DNA of 64,000 bases from Streptomyces sp. CB01881 (GCF_002953255.1 NZ_CP026498.1:8666904-8730903), one strand, 5' to 3'. Shown: positions 17,665-27,988, numbered from the stretch's first letter. Numbers and translations: made by a program. Notes: generated from the letters alone by a model not told the origin.

Positions 17665-20115
17665 TCAGGAAGCCGTCCCGTCCGTGCCGCCCCGGCGCCG
17701 CAGCCGGTCCCAGAGCCGGCGGACCGGACCGGTGACCGCACCGGCCACCCGGGCCGCCCGCCGGCGCACCGCGAGCCGCACGCCCAGCACCGCGTCGGAG
17801 AGCTTCCACCAGAGCTGCGCCGAGGACGGCGGCAGCAGGACCGCCCTGGTCCGCCCGGCCCGGTCCGTGCCGGCCCGCAGGCCGTCCCGGGCGGTCCGGA
17901 CGTCCGCCGCCAGCGGCGCCGACACCCGGGCGGACCGGGCGTAGAGCACCCGCTCGGTGGCCAGCGCCACCCGGCCTGCGGCGGCCGCCGACGCCTCGTC
18001 CAGCTCGGCGGTCTCGGAGATCCGGCGGGCGGCGGCGCGCGGGGTGCGCGACTCGTCCGGCGGGATGCCGAGGTCCCAGGCGGAGTCGATCAGCTCGTCC
18101 CAGGCGGCCAGCACCTGCTCGTCGGTCAGCTCCGCCGGGCCGTCACCGCCGGGCCGGCGCCGCCCGCCCGCGCCGAGCCGCCGACGGCGCAGCAGCGTCC
18201 GCCAGAGCATCGGGGTGAGCAGCAGCGCGATCACCACCAGGACCGCGGCCAGGGTGGACAGCACCTGCCAGGAGAGCAGCCAGGAGTCCTCCCGGGCGCC
18301 GGCGGACCCCTTCTTCTGGTCCCCGCAGTCGCCCGTCCGGCGCAGCTTCGGGTCGCAGTCGCTGCTGCGGGAGGGCACCGCGACCGGCGCGGTGCTCTGT
18401 GCGGCGGCGGTGGGCGCGGTGGTCGGCGCGCTGGTGGGCGCGGCGACCGGCTCGGTGTAGCGGGGAGCCACCCCGACGCCCTTGGTGGGCTCGAAGCGGG
18501 TCCAGCCGAAGCCCTCGAAGTACAGCTCGGGCCACGCGTGGTACATCAGCCCGTTGACCGAGTACCGGTCGCCGCCCTTGGCGTTGCCCGGCGTGAAGCC
18601 GACCGCGACGCGGGAGGGGATGCCCAGGGTGCGGGCCATCGCCGCCATGGTGGAGGCGAAGTGCACGCAGAAGCCCTTGCGGTTGCGCAGGAACTCCACG
18701 ATCGCGTCGTTGCCGGTGCCGGACTTGATCTGGGTGGTGTAGGTGAAGTCGGGGCCGGTGAACCAGTCCTGGAGCGCCAGCGCCTTGTCGTACGCGGTGG
18801 GCGCCCTGCTGGTGACCGCCTGGGCCTGCTGCCGGACGACGGACGGCAGGTCCCCGGGCAGGTCGGTGTAGTGCCCGGCGATCTGCGGCCGGGCGGGCAG
18901 CGCCTGGCGCAGGTCCTCGGCGGTGGGCCGGACGTCGTACGCGGTGACCTGGTAGTGCAGGCCCTTGATCGCCTTCTCCTTGCCGCCGGCCGGCTGGACG
19001 GTGCCGGTGAGGGTGTCCACCCTCCAGCTGCCGGGGTTCGGGACGGTGGCGCTCTTGGCCGGGTAGGGCATCGGCAGCCAGGCGGAGTCCAGGTTGTTGG
19101 TGACCTGGAAGTCGCCCGGGACCGTCGGGACGCCGAGGTCGCGCAGCCCCTCCGGGGGTGCGAAGGTGCCCTTGAAGTCGGTCGTGCCGGGGCTGCCGAG
19201 CTTCCATGCGGCGCCGTCGAACACGTCCAGCGAACCGGTGCGCAGGTAGGCGGTGTCCGCGAGGCTGCTGTCCATCCGGTAGGTGAGCAGCTCGATGTCG
19301 CTGGGCTTGGTCAGCGCGGACTCCAGGGTGACCAGCGGGTCGAGGCTGGTGACGCCCCCGGCGCCGGTGCCGGCGGCGGTGCCCTTGGGGCCGGTGTGGA
19401 TCAGGCCGCCGTCCCAGCGCGGCAGGAACGCCGGCACCAGCAGCGCCAGTGCCAGCGCCAGGACGCCGACGCGCTGGCCGCTGAGGCTGAGCGTGCCGCC
19501 CTCGCCGCCGCGCGAGGTGCCGCGGAAGACCCGGCCCCAGCGGGAGACGCGGTCCTGGCCCTCGGCGAAGAGCAGTACCAGGTAGCCGGTGGAGGCGAGC
19601 CCGAACCAGACCCAGCTGCCCCGGTCGCCCGCCAGTCCGTTTCCGACGGAGTAGAGCGCCAGCAGCGGCAGTCCGGCCAGCGCCGAGCGCCGGTAGGTCA
19701 CCGCGACGGTGTCCACGGCGATGGCGATCAGCCCGACGGAGGAGACCAGGATCAGCCGCAGGCCCGGGTTGGGCGGGGCCGGGATGGCGTACTCCCGGAT
19801 GTCGTCCAGCCCGTGGCCGAGGACCTGGCCGAGGGTGCGCACCGACTCGGGGCCGGGCACCATGCCGCCGAAGCGGTTGGTGGCGCTCGCGAAGCCGACC
19901 AGCAGCAGGACGAACAGGACGAGCAGCTGTCCGAGCGGCACCGTCCAGCGGTAGAAGGGCGTCCGGCGCAGGCCCGCGCCGGACGCGGCGACCGCGAGGA
20001 CCACCAGCAGGGCGTAGACGATCCAGCTCTTGCCGGTGAGCAGCGGGGCCAGGCAGAGCGAGGCCAGGGCGGTTGCCAGCGCCGAGTACACGGTCAGTTT
20101 GGCCCGGGTGGTCAC
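17665..20115 (-). CDS. Membrane-bound transglutaminase-like protein (TgpA type)
   Basis: 816 residues. The N-terminal third has six or so membrane helices (DUF3488/TgpA_N), then a large extracytoplasmic region with a transglutaminase core. The catalytic cysteine is in GFCVHFASTMAAMARTLGIP and the histidine in MYHAWPELYFEGFGWTRFEP. A Ser/Pro/Thr-Ala linker precedes a last membrane helix near residue 630 and a cytoplasmic DUF4129-like tail. The GTG at 20115 overlaps the DUF58 stop by 4 bases. With MoxR and DUF58 it forms the widespread moxR-DUF58-TgpA operon, thought to act at the cell envelope. The substrate is unknown. Confidence 0.9.
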   Translation of the reverse strand: MTTRAKLTVYSALATALASLCLAPLLTGKSWIVYALLVVLAVAASGAGLRRTPFYRWTVPLGQLLVLFVLLLVGFASATNRFGGMVPGPESVRTLGQVLGHGLDDIREYAIPAPPNPGLRLILVSSVGLIAIAVDTVAVTYRRSALAGLPLLALYSVGNGLAGDRGSWVWFGLASTGYLVLLFAEGQDRVSRWGRVFRGTSRGGEGGTLSLSGQRVGVLALALALLVPAFLPRWDGGLIHTGPKGTAAGTGAGGVTSLDPLVTLESALTKPSDIELLTYRMDSSLADTAYLRTGSLDVFDGAAWKLGSPGTTDFKGTFAPPEGLRDLGVPTVPGDFQVTNNLDSAWLPMPYPAKSATVPNPGSWRVDTLTGTVQPAGGKEKAIKGLHYQVTAYDVRPTAEDLRQALPARPQIAGHYTDLPGDLPSVVRQQAQAVTSRAPTAYDKALALQDWFTGPDFTYTTQIKSGTGNDAIVEFLRNRKGFCVHFASTMAAMARTLGIPSRVAVGFTPGNAKGGDRYSVNGLMYHAWPELYFEGFGWTRFEPTKGVGVAPRYTEPVAAPTSAPTTAPTAAAQSTAPVAVPSRSSDCDPKLRRTGDCGDQKKGSAGAREDSWLLSWQVLSTLAAVLVVIALLLTPMLWRTLLRRRRLGAGGRRRPGGDGPAELTDEQVLAAWDELIDSAWDLGIPPDESRTPRAAARRISETAELDEASAAAAGRVALATERVLYARSARVSAPLAADVRTARDGLRAGTDRAGRTRAVLLPPSSAQLWWKLSDAVLGVRLAVRRRAARVAGAVTGPVRRLWDRLRRRGGTDGTAS

Positions 20116-21434
20116 GCGCCGGCCTCTTCTCGGTAGGGGGAGGACGACCCGGCCGCGTCGGCGGCCTGCCACAGGTCGGGGACGGAATCACCGGCGCGGA
20201 CCGGCAGGACCGTCCAGCCGGCCTCGCGCAGCTGCCGGACGCGGGCGCGGAACTCGTCGCCGCCGGTGTCCGGGGCGAGCATCCGCAGGCCGCTCCAGGT
20301 GCCGGAGTCGAGCAGGAAGACCACGGCGCCGCCGGTGCGGTTGCGCAGCCGGGCCAGCCGGGCGGTCTGCGCCTCGTCGAGGTCGCCGAGGACGGCGACC
20401 AGCAGGCCCTCGCCGGCGGTCCGCAGCGGCTCCTCGGCACGGGAGAGCCCGCCGCCGTCGGAGAGGTCGACCACCGCGAGCGCGTCCAGGATCAGGCCGG
20501 AGGCGTCGGCCGCGGTGTTGCCGCCGCCGGCGTCCGGGCCGGGGACGCAGTGGCCGGTGTCGGTGAGCAGCCGGGTCTGGTAGCCGCGCTCCAGGAGGTG
20601 CACGGCGACCGAGGCGGCGCAGCCGACCGCCCACTCGAAGGAGGAGGCGGGGCCGCTGCCGCGGTGGCCGGTCTCCCGGGTGTCGAGCAGCACGGTGGCG
20701 CGGGCCTTCTGCGGCTGCTCCTCGCGGCGGACCATCAGCTCGCCGTACCGGGCGGTGGACTTCCAGTGCACCCGGCGCAGGTCGTCGCCGTGCCGGTACT
20801 CGCGCAGGATGACGTCGTCGTCCCCGGCCAGGGCCAGGGTGCGGGTGCGGCTCTCGCCCTGGCCGACCCACTCGCCGCTGAGCCGCACCTGCGGCAGGGC
20901 CTGGACCTGCGGCACCACGGTGAGCACGTCGGAGGCGGAGAACGAGCGGTTCAGCTCGCACATCCCGAACGGGTCGGAGAGCCGCAGCTGGAGCGGCCCG
21001 AGCGGGTAGCGGCCGCGCAGGTCGGAGCGGACCCGGTAGGACACCTCGCGGTTGCCGCGCGGCTCGATCCGGTCCAGCACGAACCGCGGGCGCGGCCCGA
21101 GTACGTACGGGACCTTGTCCTCCAGCAGCAGCAGGCCGGTGGGCACCCGGGAGACGTTGTCCACCCGCAGGTGGACCCGGGCCTCCTGACCGGCCACGGC
21201 CCGGCGGGGGGAGAGCCGCCGGCCGCTGGCCACCCGGTAGCGGGTGTTGGCCAGCAGCACCGCGGCGGCCAGCGGCAGGGCCGCGAGCAGCACGCCGACG
21301 CGCAGCAGGGCGTCCTGGTCCAGCACGTAGGAGCAGACCACCGCGGTGACCCCGGCGGCGAGGAAGGAGCGGCCCCGGGTGGTGAGGCCGCGCAGGCCGG
21401 CGCGCAGGCCCGACGGTGCGTCGGACGGCCCCAC
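20112..21434 (-). CDS. DUF58 domain protein
   Basis: 440-residue membrane-anchored protein with two N-terminal helices (about 20-60), a beta-rich region and the DUF58 signature REYRHGDDLRRVHWKSTARYGELMVRREEQ (quoted in part, about residues 205-235), followed by a von Willebrand A-like fold (ATVLLDTRE). DUF58 proteins are usually encoded with MoxR ATPases, which are thought to remodel them. The GTG start at 21434 begins one base past the moxR stop. The 3' end overlaps the transglutaminase start (GTGA). Confidence 0.9.
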   Translation of the reverse strand: MGPSDAPSGLRAGLRGLTTRGRSFLAAGVTAVVCSYVLDQDALLRVGVLLAALPLAAAVLLANTRYRVASGRRLSPRRAVAGQEARVHLRVDNVSRVPTGLLLLEDKVPYVLGPRPRFVLDRIEPRGNREVSYRVRSDLRGRYPLGPLQLRLSDPFGMCELNRSFSASDVLTVVPQVQALPQVRLSGEWVGQGESRTRTLALAGDDDVILREYRHGDDLRRVHWKSTARYGELMVRREEQPQKARATVLLDTRETGHRGSGPASSFEWAVGCAASVAVHLLERGYQTRLLTDTGHCVPGPDAGGGNTAADASGLILDALAVVDLSDGGGLSRAEEPLRTAGEGLLVAVLGDLDEAQTARLARLRNRTGGAVVFLLDSGTWSGLRMLAPDTGGDEFRARVRQLREAGWTVLPVRAGDSVPDLWQAADAAGSSSPYREEAGA

Positions 21435-21435
21435 C

Positions 21436-22485
<1,050 letters not shown>

Positions 22486-22810
22486 CCGTACGCTCCCTGG
22501 CACGCTGCGCCCACCTCACCCCGAGGCCGGCCCCCACCCCTGCTTGACGCGGCCCCTCCAGGAGCGGTTCCGTGCGGGAGCCGGTGCCGGGGACGGCCTG
22601 CGGCCTGGCCGCCCCAGGTGGTTCGGGGTCAGACCGGCAGGCGCATTCTCCCCCGGCCGGTGGCCAGAAGTCACCATCCGGCGGGGAAGCGCCGGGGGAA
22701 GGGGGGAGGGATGCACCGGGGAGGCGGCACCCGGGTGCGACGGGAACGCCGCGGCGTGGCCCGGACGGCGCTGGCCGGGCCGGCGGCGGTGCCGGGGAGC
22801 GGGGACGGGG
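22486..22810 (-). other. 325-base spacer upstream of moxR
   Basis: G+C-rich gap between moxR and the end of the carbonic anhydrase gene, both on the minus strand. It must hold the moxR promoter, but I could not pick a convincing -10/-35 pair and see no gene. Confidence 0.35.
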
Positions 22811-23353
22811 TCAGGAGATCTCGCGGAGCAGTCCGGTGTGGACGTCGAAGACGAAGCCGCGCACGTCGTCGGTGTGCAGCAGGAACGGCGAGGTGCGCAC
22901 CCGCTGCATGGACTGCCGGACGTCGCCGTCCAGGTCGACGAAGGCCTCCACCGCCCACTGCGGGCGCTGGCCGACCTCCAGCTCCAGCTCGCGCCGGAAG
23001 TCCTCGGTGAGGCCGAGCAGGCCGCAGCCGGTGTGGTGGATCAGCGCGACCGAGCGGGTGCCGAGGGCGCGCTGGCTGATGGTGAGCGAGCGGATGGTGT
23101 CGTCGGTCACGACGCCGCCGGCGTTGCGGATGACGTGGGCGTCGCCCAGTTCGAGGCCGAGCGCCGCGAACAGGTCGAGGCGCGCGTCCATGCAGGCGAC
23201 CACGGCGATCTGCTGGACGGGGCGGGCGTCCATGCCGCCGTCGCGGAAGGTCACCGCGTACTCGCGGTTGGAGGCGACGAAGCGGTCGATGATGGTCGGG
23301 TGGGTGGTGTCGGCAGCGGCGGTCGGCGTGGGCCGGTCGGGGGTCACTGTCAT
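22811..23353 (-). CDS. Beta-carbonic anhydrase
   Basis: 180-residue zinc enzyme interconverting CO2 and bicarbonate. The zinc ligands are visible: Cys in VVACMDARLD with the Asp-Arg dyad, and His and Cys in LIHHTGCGLLG. NAGGVVTDDTIRSL is the conserved substrate-side loop. It is short, as in type II mycobacterial or streptomycete enzymes, and has no signal peptide. The ATG at 23353 has no ribosome site but TAACGT lies 7 bases upstream, which suits a leaderless mRNA. Confidence 0.93.
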   Translation of the reverse strand: MTVTPDRPTPTAAADTTHPTIIDRFVASNREYAVTFRDGGMDARPVQQIAVVACMDARLDLFAALGLELGDAHVIRNAGGVVTDDTIRSLTISQRALGTRSVALIHHTGCGLLGLTEDFRRELELEVGQRPQWAVEAFVDLDGDVRQSMQRVRTSPFLLHTDDVRGFVFDVHTGLLREIS

Positions 23354-23360
23354 ACCGGAG

Positions 23361-23366
23361 ACGTTA
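23361..23366 (-). promoter_or_regulatory. Leaderless-type -10 for carbonic anhydrase
   Basis: TAACGT on the minus strand ends 7 bases before the ATG. Confidence 0.45.
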
Positions 23367-23680
23367 GTGCGATTCTCCCGTCCGTGGTGGGGTCAGTGGC
23401 TACAGAGCGGGCGGCTGTGATCGAGTGCATATCCACAACCCGACGGCCCCGGTGGCCGTTCCGTCCGGATATGTCCGCCCCGTGCGGGTGCCGGGAGAGC
23501 CGGGCCCGGGTACCGGGACGACGGGGCGGGGGCGCCGGGAGGGCTGCGGGGGCACTGCCGGGACGGACGGGGCGCGCGGGCCGCCGCGCGACCCCGGGAG
23601 ACGGTGCCGGCCGGCCGCCGGGAAGGCCGCGACCTGCGGTGATCCGTTCCGCCGCCCGGGTGGTGCGCCGGAGCGGGCCA
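23367..23680 (+). other. Non-coding region upstream of the dcw cluster
   Basis: No gene seen. The open frames here have Arg/Pro-rich shadow composition. No mraZ homologue lies between carbonic anhydrase and rsmH. Confidence 0.45.
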
Positions 23681-23708
23681 TTGACTGGCGGGGTCCGCGC
23701 GATAGAGT
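23681..23708 (+). promoter_or_regulatory. Vegetative promoter of the rsmH/dcw operon
   Basis: TTGACT (23681-23686), a 16-base spacer, TAGAGT (23703-23708), which is close to the HrdB consensus. Transcription should begin near 23715, leaving a leader of about 270 bases before rsmH. Confidence 0.65.
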
Positions 23709-23987
23709 TGCGGCGCAGTGGAGCACACCCGCCGGAGCCCGTCAACCGGGCCTTTCCGGCCGGTGCGGCGGCCGACGCGGCCCGTGGCCTCCACCCGCTC
23801 CGTGCCACCTGGCGCACCTTCCCCGGTGCCGGGCGGTCACGACCTTCCCCAGAGCGGGCGGGGACCACGGGCCGCGTCCCGGCCCGGGCGGCTCCCCCCA
23901 GGCGCCGGTTCCGGTGCGCAGTGGGCCAAAATGGTCGGAGCTCCCGGACATCGGGCTGCTCCGCACCGAGGAAGGGCGCCACCGCGC

Positions 23988-24962
23988 ATGACCACCAATG
24001 ATCCGGCCCCCAAGCACGTCCCCGTGATGCTGCAGCGGTGCATGGACGCGCTGGCCCCGGCCATCTCGCAGCCGGGGGCCGTGGTGGTGGACGCCACCCT
24101 CGGCCTCGGCGGGCACAGCGAGGCCCTGCTGACCCAGTTCCCGGAGGTCCGGCTGGTCGCGGTGGACCGCGACCCGGCGGCGCTGAAGCTCTCCGGTGAG
24201 CGGCTCGCCCGGTTCGGCGACCGGGCGACCCTGGTGCACGCCGTCTACGACGAGATCCCCGAGGTGCTGGAGCGCCTCGGCATCCCCGAGGTGCAGGGCG
24301 TCCTGTTCGACCTCGGCGTCTCCTCGATGCAGCTGGACGAGGCCGAGCGCGGCTTCGCCTACTCCCAGGACGCCCCGCTCGACATGCGGATGGACCAGAC
24401 CCGGGGCCTGAGCGCGGCCGAGGTGCTGAACACCTACACCCACGGCCAGCTGGCCCGGATCCTCAAGGTCTACGGCGAGGAGCGGTTCGCCGGGAAGATC
24501 GCCTCGGTGATCGTGCGCGAGCGCGAGAAGGAACCGTTCACCACCAGTGCGCGTCTGGTCGAGTTGGTGCGCAACGCCATCCCGGCCGCCACCCGCCGCA
24601 CCGGCGGGAACCCGGCCAAGCGCACCTTCCAGGCGCTGCGGATCGAGGTCAACGGCGAGCTGGAGGTCCTGGACCGGGCGATCCCGGGCGCACTGGACGC
24701 CCTGGCGCTGGGCGGTCGGATCGTCGTGATGTCCTACCAGTCGCTGGAGGACCGCCTGGTCAAGCAGTACCTCGCCGCCGGGGCGACCAGCACCGCCCCG
24801 CCGGGGCTGCCGTTCGTCCCCGAGGAGCACCAGCCCTGGCTGAAGCTGATCACCCGCGGTGCCGAGCTGGCCACCGAGGCGGAGATCGAGGAGAACCGGC
24901 GCGCCGCGCCCGTGCGGCTGCGGGTGGCGGAGAGGATCAGGGACCGAAGCACCCGGGGCTGA
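23988..24962 (+). CDS. rsmH: 16S rRNA (cytosine-1402-N4)-methyltransferase RsmH
   Basis: 324-residue SAM methyltransferase (formerly MraW) that modifies C1402 in the ribosomal P site. HVPVMLQRCMDALAP opens the domain; VVDATLGLGGHSEALL is the SAM motif; GVLFDLGVSSMQLDEAERGF and KRTFQALRIEVNGELE are family signatures. ATG 23988 is chosen for homology, with GAGGAAGG about 11 bases upstream. The frame stays open 90 codons further upstream to 23718, but that stretch is Arg/Pro-rich and unlike the family. First gene of the dcw cluster. Confidence 0.95.
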   Translation: MTTNDPAPKHVPVMLQRCMDALAPAISQPGAVVVDATLGLGGHSEALLTQFPEVRLVAVDRDPAALKLSGERLARFGDRATLVHAVYDEIPEVLERLGIPEVQGVLFDLGVSSMQLDEAERGFAYSQDAPLDMRMDQTRGLSAAEVLNTYTHGQLARILKVYGEERFAGKIASVIVREREKEPFTTSARLVELVRNAIPAATRRTGGNPAKRTFQALRIEVNGELEVLDRAIPGALDALALGGRIVVMSYQSLEDRLVKQYLAAGATSTAPPGLPFVPEEHQPWLKLITRGAELATEAEIEENRRAAPVRLRVAERIRDRSTRG

Positions 24963-24998
24963 CCAGGCCGGGGCGGTCCGAAGGGCGGAGGAGACAGC

Positions 24999-25580
24999 GT
25001 GGGGCCGGTGGCCGGAGGCGGGGCGGGGAGCGCGGTGCTCCCCGGGCAGGGCGGCAGGGCGCGGATCACGGTCCGCCCCGGGCGGCGCCCGGTACGGGGG
25101 CGGACGCCGTTCGCGGTCCTGGTGGTGGTCCTGCTCGCGGCCGGGCTGCTCGGCCTGCTGGCGCTGAACACCGCGCTCAACGAGGGCTCCTTCGAACTCT
25201 CCAGGCTCCAGCGGCAGACCACCGTGTTCACCGACGAGCAGCAGGGCCTCCAGCACCAGATCGACCAGAACTCCGCGCCGGACGCGCTGGCGCGCCGGGC
25301 CGCCGAGCTGGGCATGGTGCCGGCCGGCGGGATGGCCTTCCTGGACGTCCCGAACGGGGGCAAGGTGCTCGGCACGCCCGCTCCGGCGCAGGACGGCCAG
25401 CCGGTGAAACGGTCCACCGCGGAGCCGTGGCCGGGGAAGCCGCAGCCCTCGCCGAGCGCCCAGCCGAGCGCCGCCGCGCCCACGGCCCCCGCGGCCGGCG
25501 GCGACACCACCGTCCAGATCAACCCCGCCGTCCCCGCGCCGCGGCCGACGCCGACCGCGACCGGGGGTGCGGGCCGATGA
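24999..25580 (+). CDS. ftsL: Cell division protein FtsL
   Basis: 193-residue bitopic septal protein. A basic N-terminus (about 1-38) precedes one membrane helix (FAVLVVVLLAAGLLGLLALN, about 38-57) and a short coiled-coil region (FELSRLQRQTTVFTDEQQGLQHQID in part). A Pro/Ala/Thr-rich tail follows, typical of actinobacterial FtsL. It acts with the FtsQ/DivIC group to activate FtsW-FtsI. The GTG start has GGAGGAG about 6 bases upstream. Its stop overlaps the start of a 24-codon ORF. Confidence 0.88.
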   Translation: MGPVAGGGAGSAVLPGQGGRARITVRPGRRPVRGRTPFAVLVVVLLAAGLLGLLALNTALNEGSFELSRLQRQTTVFTDEQQGLQHQIDQNSAPDALARRAAELGMVPAGGMAFLDVPNGGKVLGTPAPAQDGQPVKRSTAEPWPGKPQPSPSAQPSAAAPTAPAAGGDTTVQINPAVPAPRPTPTATGGAGR

Positions 25581-25651
25581 GCCAACGGAACGAGCGGACC
25601 GGGCAGGGGGCGTGCGACGCGCCCGCCGGGCGCAGCGAGGTGGGGGCATGA
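25577..25651 (+). CDS. 24-codon bridging ORF between ftsL and ftsI
   Basis: Possible translational coupler. The ATG at 25577 overlaps the ftsL stop (ATGA), and the ORF's own TGA overlaps the ftsI ATG (ATGA at 25648-25651), so both ends interlock. It would encode a peptide starting MSQRNERTGQ and ending RSEVGA. No domain is visible. It may have no function beyond carrying ribosomes from ftsL to ftsI, and it could also be coincidence. Confidence 0.35.
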   Translation: MSQRNERTGQGACDAPAGRSEVGA

Positions 25652-27933
25652 GCACGCCACGACAGCCGTCAGGCGGAGGCGGCGGCACCGGCCGCCCCAG
25701 GCCCGCCGCCAAGGGCGCCGCGCCGCGCCAGGCCGCGCGCGGCCAGTCCGGCAAGGCGCAGCCCGGCAGGCAGCAGCCGGCGCGCTCGCAGCAGCCCGCC
25801 AAGCCGCAGCCCGCGCGCTCGCAGCAGCCGCCCAAGGCCCAGCCGGGGAAGGCACCGGCGGCGAAGGCCCAGCCCGCGAAGGCCCAGCCCCCGAAGCAGC
25901 CGTCCACCGGCCGGGCGGCCCGCAGCCGGCAGGGCGAGGCCCCCCGGACGCCGCAGCAGCGCCGCCCGGCCGCCCGCCCGCCGGTCCACGGCCAGGCGTC
26001 CGGCCGGCCGCGCCCGAAATCCCGCCCCCCGCAGCGCCCGCAGTCCAAGGCGATCCGGCTGGCCGATCAGCGTCGCCGGCTCCGGGTGGTCACCGTGGCG
26101 CTCTCCCTGGTGTTCTCGGTCTTCGCCGGCCGCCTGGTCCAGCTCCAGCTGCTGGACTCCGACGCGCTGGCCGCCGACGCCAACACCAACCGCTACCTGG
26201 ACATCCCGATCACCGCCGAACGCGGCTCGATAACGTCCGCCGACGGCGTGGCCCTGGCCACCACCGTCGACGCGTACGACATCACCGCCGACCCGGCGAT
26301 GTTCACCCCGGGCGCGGCCGGCATCCCGGACGCGCCCGAGCAGGCGGCCGCGCTGCTCGCACCGATCCTCGGCCTGCCCAAGGAGAGGATCGCCGCCGAC
26401 CTGCACACCCCCAAGAGCCGCTACAAGCGGCTCGCCGCCCAGCAGACCCCGGACGTCAAGAACCAGATCGGCGACCTCAAGTCGACCCTGGAGAAGCAGG
26501 CCAACTCCCGGTCCTGCGTGGCCCAGCGGCGCCTGCTGAACAAGCCCGTGGACGAGGGCGGGCGGACCAGGCTGGACAACGAGTGCTTCAACCCGCTGGC
26601 CGGGGTCTTCAACCGGGACACCCAGAAGCGGGTCTACCCCTCGGACGGGCTGGCCGCCAACCTCGTCGGCTTCGTCAACGCCGAGGGTGAGGGCGCCGGC
26701 GGCCTGGAGTCGCAGTACCAGAAGGTGCTGACCGGCAAGGAGGGCCACAGCAGCTACGCCCAGTCCGGCGGCCGGCTGGTGCCCACCGCCGGGGGCTCGC
26801 TGGACCCGGCCGTGCCCGGCACCGACCTGCGGCTGACCATCAACCGGGACATCCAGTGGGCCGCCCAGCGCGCCATCACCGACCAGGTCGCCAACGCCGG
26901 GGCGGAGAAGGGCTACGTCGTCGTCCAGGACGTGAAGACGGGCCAGGTGCTGGCGATGGCCACCTCGCCCGGCTTCAACCCCAACGACCTGAGCACGGCC
27001 AAGTCCTCCCAGCTCGGGAACCCGGCCCTGCAGGACGCCTACGAGCCCGGCTCCACCGCCAAGCTGATGACCATGGCCGCCGTGCTGGACACCGGCAAGG
27101 CCACCTGGGACACCAAGGTGACGGTGCCGGGCCGGCTCCAGCGCGCGGACGTCAACTTCCAGGACGACGTCGACCACGACACCTGGTACCTGACCCTCGC
27201 CGGGGTGCTCGCCAAGTCCTCCAACATCGGCACCATCGAGGCCTTCGAGACGCTCGGCGCCGACCAGCCGGAGGCCAACCGGGTGCTCGACGGCTACCTG
27301 CACAAGTTCGGTGTCGCCCAGCCCTCGGGCCTCGGCTTCCCCGGCGAGACCGCCGGGAAGCTGAAGAAGCCGGAGGACCTGGTGGCCTCGGAGAAGTACA
27401 ACATCACCTTCGGCCAGGGCCCGATGACCCTCAACGCCCTGCAAGCCACCTCGGTCTACTCCACCATCGCCAACGGGGGCGTCCGGGTGGCGCCGAGCGT
27501 CGTCCAGGGCACCACCTCGCCGGACGGCAAGTACACCCCGGCCGCACCCGGAGCACAGACCCGGGTGGTCAGCGAGCAGACGGCCAAGACCCTCACCGAG
27601 ATGCTGGAGTCGGTGGTCACCGACGAGCAGGGCACCGGCGGCAAGGCCGCGGTCCCCGGCTACCGGGTGGCCGGCAAGACCGGTACCGCCAACCGGGCGG
27701 CGGCGAACGGAAAGGGCTACGACGGCTACACCGCGTCCTTCATCGGGTTCGCGCCCGCCGACGCACCCCGGGTCACCGTCTCCTGCGTGATCCAGAAACC
27801 GGTCAACGGCCACTTCGGCGGCCAGCTCTGCGGTCCGGTGTTCAAACAGGTGATGGAGTTCACCCTGAAGACCCTGCAGGTCCCGCCGAGCGGCAGCGAG
27901 GCACCCAACCTGCCCGTCGACTGGAAGCCGTGA
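25648..27933 (+). CDS. ftsI: Septal peptidoglycan transpeptidase FtsI (PBP3, class B PBP)
   Basis: 761-residue penicillin-binding protein that crosslinks septal wall, partnered with FtsW. The first 125 residues are a Gln/Pro/Lys/Ala/Arg low-complexity cytoplasmic tail. One membrane helix follows (LRVVTVALSLVFSVFAGRLV, about 143-162), then the PBP dimerisation domain (ITAERGSITSADG). The transpeptidase domain has SxxK in EPGSTAKLMT, SxN in LAKSSNIGT and KTG in VAGKTGTANRA, so it should be active. ATG 25648 overlaps the preceding short ORF. Beta-lactams bind the SxxK serine in this family. Confidence 0.95.
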   Translation: MSTPRQPSGGGGGTGRPRPAAKGAAPRQAARGQSGKAQPGRQQPARSQQPAKPQPARSQQPPKAQPGKAPAAKAQPAKAQPPKQPSTGRAARSRQGEAPRTPQQRRPAARPPVHGQASGRPRPKSRPPQRPQSKAIRLADQRRRLRVVTVALSLVFSVFAGRLVQLQLLDSDALAADANTNRYLDIPITAERGSITSADGVALATTVDAYDITADPAMFTPGAAGIPDAPEQAAALLAPILGLPKERIAADLHTPKSRYKRLAAQQTPDVKNQIGDLKSTLEKQANSRSCVAQRRLLNKPVDEGGRTRLDNECFNPLAGVFNRDTQKRVYPSDGLAANLVGFVNAEGEGAGGLESQYQKVLTGKEGHSSYAQSGGRLVPTAGGSLDPAVPGTDLRLTINRDIQWAAQRAITDQVANAGAEKGYVVVQDVKTGQVLAMATSPGFNPNDLSTAKSSQLGNPALQDAYEPGSTAKLMTMAAVLDTGKATWDTKVTVPGRLQRADVNFQDDVDHDTWYLTLAGVLAKSSNIGTIEAFETLGADQPEANRVLDGYLHKFGVAQPSGLGFPGETAGKLKKPEDLVASEKYNITFGQGPMTLNALQATSVYSTIANGGVRVAPSVVQGTTSPDGKYTPAAPGAQTRVVSEQTAKTLTEMLESVVTDEQGTGGKAAVPGYRVAGKTGTANRAAANGKGYDGYTASFIGFAPADAPRVTVSCVIQKPVNGHFGGQLCGPVFKQVMEFTLKTLQVPPSGSEAPNLPVDWKP

Positions 27934-27988
27934 TCGACCATGAGCAACCAGCAGGCCGGGCGGGACGACGGCACGGCACGGGCCCGGT

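Noticed and set aside
23718..23987. A 90-residue N-terminal extension of RsmH
   Set aside because: Arg/Pro-rich and unlike RsmH proteins; the conserved domain begins right after ATG 23988.
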